A stretch of DNA of 64,000 nucleotides from Triatoma infestans (lineage: Eukaryota; Arthropoda; Insecta; Hemiptera; Reduviidae), in assembly GCA_011037195.1 (NCBI GenBank), contig JAAEAF010014707.1, forward strand, positions 1 to 64,000, given 5' to 3'. This document shows positions 1 through 9,744 of this stretch, one piece after another (the stretch's first letter is position 1; each line of letters opens with the position of its first letter). Both the position numbers and the translations under genes were made by a program. Under the pieces are notes generated by a model. That model was not told the origin of the DNA. It worked only from the letters and a program-made list of their open reading frames with translations, and ran no database searches.

Positions 1-160
1 CCTTTCTCTTCTAGGCACAGAAAGGGCAGGCAGACTGGCCAGGCACAACCCAATGTTTTTGTGCTGGTTGTTAAAGTATACCCACCCACTTTTCACCGCA
101 AGTGACGATTCGTTGTATAAATAGCAAATTACTTGGATTTTTAACAAGAATTTTACACAT

Positions 161-445
161 TTACCCTAAGTACGTTTTGCTGAGATAACAATTCGTGGGG
201 GATAGTCCTATAGCTTTTTGGTACCTTTTTAATGTCATGCAAGTGGCTATTTTTATGTTAGAGTGAGACACTCCTAACCTGTCTGCAAGTTTTCTAATGA
301 TTGTTTGACGATCATCTTCTACATCTTCTCTTAAGCTGTTGGGTGTAGGACGCACTGAGCTTGCTTCTAACCTTATACCTCTTTTTCTGAATTTTTTTAA
401 ATAAATACTATGCAGTATTGCCCCCCCTCCGCCACCCAGCAACAA
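161..445 (-). pseudogene. Transposase N-terminal helix-turn-helix fragment
   Basis: Read on the minus strand, residues about 40-94 of an open stretch contain ADRLGVSHSNIK after an acidic DVEDDRQTIIRK segment. This resembles the helix-turn-helix found in N-terminal domains of mariner-like and related DDE transposases. There is no catalytic domain next to it and the first 25 codons look like translated non-coding DNA. It is best read as a relic. It could derive from the same family as the DDE fragment at 52690-53240, but that is inference. Confidence 0.35.
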
Positions 446-1361
446 CTATACAAATTTCTCGAGGTGCAGCTATTGCTGTAAAGCAATGTTTAAAAAAATA
501 ATGCATCAATATCGCCCGAATATTTATTACTCATTTTAATGTTAATTCATTCATTTCATAATTTTTTAAATCAACTCAAACGGTCAAAACTCGACTAAAT
601 ATTGTTACATACTGAAAAGTGAATGTCAAGTAATCAGTATTAAGTAAACCAAAGTGCAGTATATGTCCAAGGTTATGTTTATATAAATAGTTCATTCAAC
701 TAAATGAAAGTAAAAACGCACAGACTTTTGATATACCGTTATTACATTATTTGAATATTAATTATTTTTTATTAAATACATCGTGAAATAAGTGAAAGAG
801 AAGTAGAATTGGCTGTGGTGTTCGAATTGAATTGCAAAAAATGTTTGAATAAAATAAATCTGAACGAAGAATCAAATTAAAAATATATCACAAAAAAATT
901 GATTCAAAAATTTTTTAAGCTCCTCCATTCAACGAATATTTTATTGAATGAAAAATTTTTTAAAACGATAGCGATGGTTTAAAGCTCTTTTGGGAAAAAA
1001 AAAAAAAACAAATTTCTATTTTGCTAAATCTAAGTGAACAAGATAAAAAGTTATTAATAATAGAAATGAAACATAAAATTGTACGTCATATTAAATAACA
1101 AATACCTACATCACATATATCAAACATTATATGGATTGTTCATTTAGAAAATCAAATAATCCAATATAATGTAGATAAATCTGGAACTTATTTTGTAATA
1201 ATGTTATCGCATCGCTACATTTAATATTAATCATCAATTTTTTTCAATTGTTTAAAAAAAAAAAAAATTATTTTTGTCTTAGCTAAACAAAAGTCACTTC
1301 AAAATATCTTATTCGGCCTATATAATATTTAAAGAGAAGCAAAATACCTAGGATAAGTCTT
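446..1361. other. AT-rich stretch, nothing recognised
   Basis: Very AT-rich with several A- and T-runs. No ORF, repeat family or RNA gene was recognised. Confidence 0.5.
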
Positions 1362-2401
1362 TTTTACTTTCTCTTACTCCTAGTAAGAGGAAGTATTGTA
1401 ATCGTGTCCAAATTTTCGATGTATCGGTTTTCACCGGAAATATCCGTTTTGAGTCCCCTGATTCCAAAAAAGTGGTTTTTTAGCAAATGGTCTGTGTGGT
1501 GGGTGTGTGTGTGTTGGGTCCGTGTGTGTGTGTGTATGTATGTATGTAGGTGAACAGCATAGCTTTCAAAAACGAAAAACCGTAGAAAGTTTAAAAACTT
1601 GATGATTCCATTTAGGCATCACCGTGGGATCTGACCCGTTATCTGTCAAAATCCTCAACCGAAGTACCACTTTACTAGTTAGATTTTTTACTTTTTTGCG
1701 ATTTTCTCAAAAATGGCTCCGACGATTTTCTTTAAACTCGAAACATCAACCACACATACAAAGAGCTACAACTTTTTTTTGAAACATTTCTCCGGGAAAA
1801 TGCTCTGAAGGGCACTTTTGGGGGAGGGGTGGGGTTAGGTTTTCATCTAAAGTGCTATTTCAGTTTATTAGACAATTCTGCCATCTAAATAATGTTAATT
1901 AGAATTAAATATGTTGTTGAAATTCCGAGTTTGAAAAAAATCGGATAACCGGAAGTGCGTTTACTTTCCCACTTTACTAAATGATTTATTCACTTTTTCA
2001 AAATTTTCTCAAAAATGGCTCCGACGATTTTTATGAAACTTCGTATATAAACTAAACATGCAAAGATCTACAACTTTTATCTAAAACATTTCTCTGGGAA
2101 AATCTTTTAAGGGCACTTTTAGGGGAGGGGTGGGTTAGATTTTCATCTAAAGTGCTATCCTAGTTGATTATACAATTCTATCATCCAAACATAATTAGTT
2201 AGAAATAAATAGATGGCTGAAATTCCGAGTTTCAAGAAAATTAGTAAACCGGAAGTGCGCTTTTACTGAACAGTTTTTTTCAGTTTTCGACGAATTTCAT
2301 TAAATTTGGTACACAAACTATAAAATTTGTCAATTATCTTTTGAGAACTGGAGTAAGAGAAAGTTGTGTGATGTGTTTCACACCAGATTTTTTTTTTTTT
2401 T
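1362..2401 (+). repeat. 1-kb dimeric repeat, copy 1 (near full length)
   Basis: This is the reference copy of the most abundant repeat in the window. In order it has: a left-end hairpin (CTCTTACT, loop CCT, AGTAAGAG) at 1371-1389; a GT/ATGT microsatellite near 1500-1550; the phrase GAACAGCATAGCT; then two diverged copies of a roughly 330-bp module. Each module contains an 'AAAATGGCTCCGACGATTTT' block, a G-rich GGGGGAGGGGTGGGG block, and ends with ACCGGAAGTGCG. The right end has a second hairpin (GTGTGA/TCACAC; changed by an indel in this copy) and then CACCAGA and a T-run. No coding capacity. The two modules, microsatellite and end hairpins recall HINE/DINE-type helentron derivatives, but no Rep or helicase sequence is present, so the class is unproven. 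Confidence 0.85.
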
Positions 2402-3214
2402 AAAAAACGCTTCTTTTCTTCTAACTCAAATAGTATTCCAAGAAATGAATCAACATCATAAAAGTGGAAAGAGTATAGTAAGTAATTCTTAGAAAGAGAA
2501 AGCCAACGAGGAAAACAGGTGAAAAATGTTTTGGAACTTAATAAGATGCCCAGTAAACTTAATATTCTTGTAAATGAATATTTAATATTTGCACCTTTTT
2601 ACTAACATATTCTTCATCATTTATAGATTTTTATGAAAGGAGTGGTATTGATTTTTTTGTAAAAAGAGTACCTTCTGATCTAGGAATATACAAAATAAAA
2701 CTTTAATTAATTTCATTTGTAATTACACTTTTGAATTTCATATGATGGAGTAATAAATATTTAAATAATAGTTTAATTAGCAATTAAATATTATACAAGT
2801 AAATAGACATTTAATTATACTTGATATTAATTTCTTACAAAACTTCAACTTATTTGTTATAAAACGATCAGAACTTAATATATTTCAAGCTTTTCTGTAA
2901 AGATATTATAACGGAAATAATACATAGTTAATATTAAACGGTATTATATTATAGAAATGACATCTAATTATTATACGCCAATATTAATTTTATTACAAAA
3001 TTTCAACTTAACAAAATTTAACTTAATATAAAACGATTCAGAACTTTATATATTTCAAACTTTTTCGTCAAAGATATAAAGAAAATAATATTACACCTCA
3101 TAACAAAATATAATAACATTGCTTAGACGACAAAAGAAAATGTTGTCTTGCTTTATTTTCTGCACAAAATTTTTCAAATACTCAATCCTAACAAATATAT
3201 TTATTACGATAGAT
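2402..3214. other. AT-rich spacer containing a local direct duplication
   Basis: No gene seen. A roughly 100-bp unit at 2827-2923 recurs in diverged form at 2984-3092 in the same orientation. Both carry TATAAAACGAT followed by CAGAACTT and TATATTTCAA. Confidence 0.5.
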
Positions 3215-3254
3215 GTTGTGGTTGGTTCCGCAGAGTTGGAAAGCATCAGAGATA
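3215..3254 (-). repeat. Family A repeat, distal end (cut off by insertion of C1)
   Basis: On the minus strand this matches the distal end of the family A repeat (CTTTCCAACTCTGCGGAACC, then AACCACAAC). The rest of this A copy resumes at 3970. The interruption is the family C element at 3255-3969, flanked by a 12-bp repeat, GCATCAGAGATA. Confidence 0.7.
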
Positions 3255-3354
3255 CTTTTATTTATAATATTTATGTGTTTTATAATAAAAACTTGAACCC
3301 ATTGACAGTCTTAAATTTTTTATTTAAATGTTATTAATTAACATTTAGTTATTT

Positions 3355-3393
3355 CCTTTACGTTTCGACATTTCACATGCTATTATCAAAAGG
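3355..3393 (-). ncRNA. Hammerhead-like ribozyme motif, family C, copy 1
   Basis: On the minus strand: stem I strand CCTT; core TTGATAA; stem II GCAT/ATGT around a GTGAA loop; GAAA; loop-less palindromic stem III ACGT; H17 = A; then stem I partner AAGG. Compared with the canonical CUGANGA core, C3 is U and G8 is A, which keeps a possible 3-8 pair. Activity is untested. Confidence 0.5.
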
Positions 3394-3782
3394 TTTTTTA
3401 ATAAAACAATACATTATGTGGGTTACCCACTGAACTGCGGAATAGCTAGGGTCTAACTCAACCAACATCCAAAAATAATAATAGTAAAAGCAGGTCTAAT
3501 TTATTTAAAATAACCAGCATATAAAATTCAAAAACCAGTACAAACTCACATTGTGCACCATTTAAACAACGAGGTACAAATACTTCCTCAACTATCCATA
3601 CACAGTTTATATTCATTTCAAAATAAATTAAACTATAATAGAAAAAATAAAAACAGCATAGTAATGAAAAAATAAAACTCTGATAACAAACTTGCATATA
3701 TATATTTAACAACTAAAGCATACAACAAACAGTGATACAATTTTTCATTGTATAAGACATAATGTACTGCTTTATTAAAAAA

Positions 3783-3821
3783 CCTTTTGATAATGGCATG
3801 AGAAATGCTGAAACGTAAAGG
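3783..3821 (+). ncRNA. Hammerhead-like ribozyme motif, family C, copy 2
   Basis: This is the inverted partner of the motif at 3355-3393. Stem I is CCTT/AAGG, the core is TTGATAA, stem II is GCAT/ATGC around GAGAA, followed by GAAA and ACGT. Stem II here is a perfect 4-bp helix, whereas the partner has a G-U pair (ATGT), so pairing is kept despite substitution. Confidence 0.5.
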
Positions 3822-4012
3822 AAACAACTAAATGTTAATCAATAACATTTAAATAAAAAATTTAAGGCTGTCAATGGATTCAATTTTTTATTATAAAATA
3901 CATAAATACTATGAATAAAGTAAAATAAAACAGCCAATATATAAAAAAAAAAAAAACACATAACAACTAGCATCAGAGATATGTTGCATGGTAGCCTGCT
4001 TCTTTTTGTAGT

Positions 4013-4049
4013 CATCGATCGGTTTCGGCGTTCGCCCATCATCAGCATG
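4013..4049 (-). ncRNA. Hammerhead ribozyme motif, family A, copy A1 (stem I mutated)
   Basis: Minus strand: CATG, core CTGATGA, GGGCGAACGCC stem II, GAAA, CCGATC, GATG. The catalytic core is intact. Stem I has one mismatch (CATG against GATG) and stem III has one G-to-A change from ACCGGT. Confidence 0.55.
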
Positions 4050-4077
4050 TTTTGTCAACATTCTAATAACATGTAAT

Positions 4078-4085
4078 GTTATTAC
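4078..4085. repeat. hAT target-site duplication, left
   Basis: GTTATTAC abuts the left terminal inverted repeat. The right flank has GTTATCAC at 6347-6354, matching at 7 of 8 positions. Eight bp is the expected duplication length for hAT transposons. Confidence 0.85.
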
Positions 4086-4110
4086 TAAGGAACGGATTTT
4101 TATGTATTTA
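4086..4110 (+). repeat. hAT terminal inverted repeat, left
   Basis: The 25-bp repeat begins TAAGGAACGG and pairs with the complement of 6322-6346. Confidence 0.85.
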
Positions 4111-4411
4111 AAAATGCCAAATATTTAATTAAAATATGCATTTATTTTCGTCAATTATGTGGAAAATATGTGATTTTCTTAAAATATTTTCTGGAATATT
4201 TAAGTAAAATGGACATTTTTTTTTATGAAAATGGAATTTTTTTTTTTTTGGGCAAGTTATAATTATTTATACAAGAAAAGAACATTTTTACAATTTATAA
4301 TAATTTATTAGGAACAAAATAATTTGTTTTTACAAGTTATAATGATTTATACAACAAAGAACATTTTTACTATTTATAAAAAGATGTGTTAAATTTTCAA
4401 TTTTGAAAACT

Positions 4412-5903
4412 TCACTCTTCGAAATTGTTTGCAACCACATGAAATTTCAAATGTTGGAACGTAAAGTGACGACGATCTGGGCGTAAGATGGACTTGTAAC
4501 GACTAAAAGATCGTTCAACATCTACAGATGTTATAGGTGCCTTGCTGAAAGAAGTTATCTCGTTGGTTGTAAAGGGTACACGATGTTCTGAGGTGACTTC
4601 TGTTCCACTGATAATATCAGAAATCTGGCAGATGGTCTCCCACCCTTTGTTCTTGCTCAGTACTTCTACCAGTTTTGATCTGATCAGATCTCCCTTACTC
4701 CCAGGTATTCCTTCCACCTTTTCGATGACTTTTTTAACGTTGGACACGTTTTCTGTCAGTCGAACATTTTGGGACTCAAGTTGGGTAATGGCTTGTGCAA
4801 GAAATACGCAATTGTCAGAAATGAATGCAAGGTCGTTCCTTAAATTAGGTTTCTCGAATAAAGACTTGGCTGTATTTATCGCTACTGCTTCGTCTTCGAG
4901 ATGTGAAAGGACATTCTTGATTTTATTGTAGTTTTCATATTAATACTGAGCTGCTTCCCCATCTTGTCAATATTGGTTCTGGTGGAAGGCACAAGTCTGG
5001 ATAGAGATCTTTTAGCATTTTAATGCGACTTGGTGCTTTTAAGAACACTTTTTTAACCGAGGAGATTAAGGAATCTACGTCACTGAACAAAGATCGGACA
5101 GTTTCTGCTACTCGATGCAAGGCATGAGCAATACACGTCACATGAATTATCTTAGGATAAAATACCTGAATAGATTGCCCAGCCTTGACCATGTTGGGGG
5201 CAGCATCAGAGAGAAACAAAAGAACTTTTTCGTTCAAAACTCCACTGGGCCATAGGATATGCATTGAGGCATCGAAGAATCGTGAAATGGTGGAATGATT
5301 GCATTTTTCGAAAACCTCACAGTTCAAAAGGAATGGCTTTGAATCCACATCAGCATCATTGTCAAGTTTTCCAATAACTGCATTGGCAATATACATGCCC
5401 TCAACGTCAGTGGTTTCATCAATTGACACCCAAATCGGTCCATCTTTGATATGTTCTCGAATTTTGGTTAGTGTATCTTTATAGATATCTTCCAGGTAGT
5501 TTTTCCGCAGAGTGCTCTCGTCAGGCATTTTTTTCCCAATATAGGTCTCTAAGAATCCTTTGAAATGAGGATTTTTAAGTTTGTGGAAAGGGATATCTGC
5601 TCTAACCAAAGCCCGACACAGATCTGTACTCAGAGTAGACTTACTTGATGATGGAGATGTAAGGAAGGCTTGATAGGACGTCCTCTCTTTCTTTCTGTTT
5701 TTATTCTCTATGTGCGATCCGGTGGCAATATGTTGGGTGACTTGGGAACGTTGAGAGCAAGAAACGCGCTTGTCACAAGCTGTGCAGTACAAAATGTCTC
5801 CATCACTTCGAAAAAGTTCTGCTGGAAACTCGCGAAGATATTTAGCAACCAGTTGTCTGTTTGAGGCCGATGTTCGTGGCATTTCACCCAAAAAAGAATA
5901 CAC
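4412..5903 (-). pseudogene. hAT transposase, broken by frameshift and stop
   Basis: This would encode the cut-and-paste transposase of the hAT element. Residues 1-322 (5903-4935) are open. The likely true start is the second Met, in MPRTSASNRQ near 5882. A BED-type zinc finger follows (CTACDKR, then HIATGSH). Next are the RNase-H-fold catalytic region with the aspartates in WVSIDETTDVEG and LFLSDAAPNMVKAG, and the CIAHALHR region. The frame is lost after LTRWG at about 4960, where bases are missing, and a TAA follows in the shifted frame. The remaining middle segment down to 4748 is not open in one frame with the C-terminus. The last 111 residues (4747-4412) hold the hAT dimerisation signature VERSFSRYKSIL. 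Mobilisation would need a transposase supplied by another copy. Confidence 0.88.
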
Positions 5904-6321
5904 TAAGTGACCGAACGAAATGAATTGGACACTTCAACGAACGAGCTGAAAGAACAGACAACGTCAGACAACTTCAAAGAACTAACAAGTGCCCGTCACT
6001 GTTTAGCAGCATTCTGTGTAAATTACAATAACCATTGTACCCACTGTGATTCACAGCCCTACAGTCTGTGGTTCACAGTTCCTGTCAACCACCTCCCAAT
6101 TATGAAAATATGCCCAAAATGAAAAATATGAAAAAATATGTACATATTTTGATTAAATATGTAGAAATATTTATTTATTTTGATCAAATATGTATAAATA
6201 TGCGATAACATCCAAATATGTGGAAATATGTAAAATAAAAGTAGACTCAAACGGCTTAAAAAGTGTCAGTATGAATACTTCTAGTTGAAAAACGTCTGTA
6301 AATTGCCTAGAAAAAAATATG

Positions 6322-6346
6322 TAAATACATACGAATCCGTTCCCTA
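6322..6346 (-). repeat. hAT terminal inverted repeat, right
   Basis: Complement of the left terminal repeat with about three substitutions. The adjacent GTTATCAC at 6347-6354 is the second target-site copy. Confidence 0.85.
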
Positions 6347-6490
6347 GTTATCACACTGTTCTAATCTATGTTATCACACTGTTTGACAAACGCATCCTGA
6401 TGATAGGCGAACGCCCGAAACCGTTCGATGAACACAAAAAGAAGCAGGCTCTCACGGAAAATATCTCTGAGACTCATTCGTTATATTGCC
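6347..6490 (+). repeat. Family A repeat, right member of the divergent pair
   Basis: Plus-strand family A copy: TTATCACACTG, then the hammerhead, ACACAAAAAGAAGCAGGCT, and GGAAAATATCTCTGAG. It mirrors the copy at 3970-4085. Confidence 0.75.
6393..6430 (+). ncRNA. Hammerhead ribozyme motif, family A, copy A2
   Basis: CATC (6393-6396) pairs with GATG (6427-6430) as stem I. The core is CTGATGA (6397-6403). Stem II is GGC/GCC around GAAC, followed by GAAA (6417-6420), then CCGTTC (G to T in stem III). Confidence 0.65.
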
Positions 6491-7589
6491 ATGACTGTTG
6501 TATGAGTGGAAAGAAGAAAAGATTTGTAACTTTTTTTACTAATCACCCAATCATTTAGTTTCGTTTTTGTTTGTTTAAAAAAATGATAAAGAAAAATTGC
6601 GAACATATCTAATAAATCTGATGTGAATCAAAGCACTAATAATAGTTCTAATTCTTGATATATTGCAACATAATAAAAAGATGATCTGAAAGTAGTAAGC
6701 TATAATGCTGAAGAATAACTTTGTTTATATAAAACTGTCACTAAAATTGTGTTGGCTGTATAAAACTGGCCAATACTAGTGTTATGTCAGATGAGAAGAT
6801 GTTTTTACGGGATAGTTTTATGTAAGATGCACCACACCTGAATTGGCTTGTTTCCTAACAAACTGGCCACTATCCTAATAACATCACAGTAAGTCCATTC
6901 TCTATGGTAACAACAAAGACAATAACAACAGCAATGTAAAAGTTACTACAATAAACGTTTATTGCCTGTAAGATTGGCGATTTCTCTTTAAACATAACAA
7001 ACAGTTAATAAAAAAAACAATCAGACTTTAATAAACAAGATTACGGGTGATTTTTTTTTTTTTAAACTATATTGATGAAAAACGGGTTTTTAAATTTTTG
7101 TCTCAACTGGCAGAAATAAAAATTAAATTATAAAAAGATCGGTGAGGAGTAAAAGACAAGACAACCGTCCTGAGAAATAAGACAACATACGTACTCATCT
7201 TTTTCATATTCATATTTATCCGGTCTTGGAAAACAATGCAATTTTTTTTTATAAAATGAAACACTAATGTATATTCACTTAAAAAAAAATACACATCCCA
7301 TAAATTTCATGTTTTATAATTATAAATCTTAAAAATCTAATAAAAATACAGTAACAAAATTCGGTTTGAAAGTTAATAATGGCCGCCATATTAGTTTGTA
7401 CAGACAGCCATGAAATGCTAAAAACCAATTGTTCTATTAAAAGCATTTAATACATATTTTTATCTCTGACTTTATAAAGTAATAAGGCTAATAGAAAGTT
7501 TCAAATAATTATTTAAAAATTTTGTATATTATTATTTATTTTTTGACATGTTATTATGCCAAAAAGTATATAGTATGAATTCAAATTTA
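6491..7589. other. AT-rich stretch, nothing recognised
   Basis: No gene, RNA or repeat family recognised. Short spurious ORFs only. Confidence 0.45.
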
Positions 7590-8582
7590 AAAAAATCTGG
7601 TGTGAAACAGTCACACAACTTTCTCTTACTCCAGTTCTCAAAATTATAATGGACAAATTTTATAGTGTGTGTACCAAATTTAATGAAATCCGTCGAAAAC
7701 TGAAAAAACTGTCCAGTAAAACCGCACTTCCGGTTTACTAATTTTCTTGAAACTCGGAATTTTGGCAATCTATTTATTTCTAATTAATTTTGTTTGGATG
7801 ATAGAATTGTATAATCAAGTATGATAGCACTTTAGAGAAAAACATAACCCCACCCATCCTCCAAAAGTACCCTTAAATGAATTTTCCCAGAGAAATGTCA
7901 TAAATAAAAGTTGTAGATCTTTGTATACTTAGTTTATATTCGAAGTTTCAAGAAAATCGTCAAAAGACATTTTTGAGAAAATCGCGGAAAAGTGAAAAAA
8001 AATCATTTAGTAAAGTGGTAATGAAAACGCACTTCCGGTGATCCGATTTTTTGAAACTCGGAATTTCAACAACATATTCAATTCTAATTAACATTATTTA
8101 TATGATAGAATTGTTTAATAAACTGAAATAGCACTTTAGATGAAACATAAACCCACCCCTCCCGTCAACGTGCCCTTTAATGAATTTTTCCGGAGAAATG
8201 TTTCAAATAAAAGTTGTAATTGTTAGTATGTGTAGTTGATATACCAAGCTTGAAGAAAATCGTTGGAGCCATTTTTGAGAAAATCGCAAAAACGTAAAAA
8301 AAAAAAACTTGTAAAGTGATACTTCTGCTGGTTGAGGAATTTTGACAGATGACCCACTGCTGGATCCCATGGTGATAACTAAACGGAATATCAACTTTGA
8401 ACTTTCTACGATTTTTTGTTTTTGAGCTATGCCATTCATATACGTAGACACACACACACACAGATCATTTGCTAAAAACCACTTTTTTGGACTCAGGGGA
8501 CCTCAAAACGGATATTTCCGGTGAAAACTTAATATCGATTACAATACTCCCTCTTTAACTAGGAGTAGGAGAAAGTAAAAAG
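7590..8582 (-). repeat. 1-kb dimeric repeat, copy 2 (near full length)
   Basis: Minus-strand copy with the right end (TCTGGTGTGAAAC) at 7595, both internal modules, the CA microsatellite near 8450-8462 and the left end near 8560-8580. The left hairpin is imperfect here (CTTTAACTAGGAGTAGGAG). Short ORFs across it are incidental. Confidence 0.85.
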
Positions 8583-9705
8583 TATTCGTGTACTAGGTAA
8601 AAACTATATTTTTCTATATGATTAATTTTAAGTTAAGGAACTATAAATTTAAGAAAATACATTTATAAGAAGTCTGTACCAAATAAACACCGGTTCGGTA
8701 TAGCGTTCTATCGGTTAATAGTGTAAAAAAAATTGAATGATGGATGACAATGTAGTTCGAATGTCTCATTTCTTTATTATTTTAAGAACTAATGGTTGGC
8801 TGGGAAGTGTGATATAGTAACCAAATATCATAATTATTAATTTAGTGGCAGATAAATTAACACATATTTTCCTGTATAGCAAATTATTTAAATTATATAT
8901 ATGTCACACACAAAAAATAGCTCTTTCAAAGATAGTATTGTATTTTGTAAGGGGAAAAAATCGCAGACTAGTTTGCGAAAATTAATCAAGATAAGTTTGG
9001 GGCATTCCTGCAAAATTGTTTAGCAGATACATTCGTTACAGGTTTTTTTTATAAGAGTAGGGCTACAACCGGGGCTACATCTCCAGATAAGGTATATCCA
9101 AAGTAATGGTTTTAGATTAGGGGGCTAAATTTGTTTCGAAGGAATTTGAAGATTTTTGTAGGTCCAATTTTAATAATCCATATTACCAGCCCTCCATATC
9201 ATCCCTAAATAAAAGGGCAGCAGCAAAACTGTGTCCGCTCCATAAAAAACCGGCATCAAAAAAGTGTTAAAGGTTCCGATAAAAAAAAAAAAAAATTTGA
9301 AACTGTATCTGTCATATGACAGTTTTGCAACATGTGTGGAACACGTTTTTACATTTCTCAACATTCCCCAACATCTCTAGAATTTCCCCACCCACAACTA
9401 CCATGCTATGAGAAAACGTTCGTTCGCTTTTTCGTTGTGAAAAACTTTTCCTTTTTAATGTTCGGTTTAATGTTTGCTTTTTACCAAATAGGTGTCTCTC
9501 AATAAAACCGTATTCTATGTTAAATAAGCAAAAAGCACTATATATTGTGACCCTAAATGTATGCGTATAAATAAGGTACCGCTTTTAAAACCTTTATTTT
9601 TATGAGAGAAGTAGAAAATTAGCACAACGTTTCTCTGTATAAATCAAAACTATGGATAGATTAGTGAGATTCGGTCTTTTTTAAAAATAAAAAATCTTAT
9701 ATTTT
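8583..9705. other. AT-rich stretch, nothing recognised
   Basis: No gene recognised. A small minus-strand ORF at 9170-9364 has an F-run and no family signature. Confidence 0.45.
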
Positions 9706-9744
9706 TGCCAACTTTTCGACAAATATTTTGTCTTTATCAAGGCA
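9706..9744 (-). ncRNA. Hammerhead-like motif, family D
   Basis: Minus strand: stem I TGCC pairs with GGCA; the core is TTGATAA; stem II GACA/TGTC encloses an AT-rich loop; GAAA and AGTT follow. The U3/A8 core is the same as in family C although the surrounding sequence is unrelated. Stem III would be a single A-U pair. Single copy in the window. Confidence 0.42.

Larger units (their letters stand above)
3255..3969. mobile_element. Family C element C1, Penelope-like insertion with divergent inverted arms
   Basis: The element is 715 bp and is flanked by identical 12-bp repeats GCATCAGAGATA at 3243-3254 and 3970-3981, both within a family A repeat. Its arms, about 3265-3420 and 3760-3908, are roughly 150-bp inverted copies of one another. 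Each carries one hammerhead-like motif. The centre (3421-3759) has no coding sequence that I recognise. Divergent terminal repeats carrying hammerheads, plus a variable-length target duplication, fit Penelope-like retroelements. No RT or GIY-YIG sequence is present, so it would be non-autonomous or heavily truncated. Confidence 0.6.
3970..4085 (-). repeat. Family A repeat, proximal part (left member of a divergent pair)
   Basis: Minus-strand family A copy. It starts with the repeated GCATCAGAGATA, runs through AGCAGGCTACCATG-like sequence and the hammerhead motif, and ends at the hAT target site. Its divergent partner is at 6347-6490, on the other side of the hAT element. Confidence 0.75.
4086..6346 (-). 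mobile_element. hAT DNA transposon, complete ends, defective transposase
   Basis: A 2261-bp element bounded by 25-bp terminal inverted repeats, 4086-4110 and 6322-6346. They read TAAGGAACGGATTTTTATG... against TAGGGAACGGATTCGTATG... (complement), with about three mismatches. The element has an 8-bp target duplication and encloses a minus-strand transposase with BED-type zinc finger, DDE and hAT C-terminal regions. It sits in the centre of a divergent pair of family A repeats, so it inserted later than they did. AT-rich subterminal arms contain repeated AAATATG words, possible transposase binding sites. Confidence 0.9.

Noticed and set aside
4542..4931. 129-codon plus-strand ORF
   Set aside because: Antisense shadow of the hAT transposase region, with no independent support.
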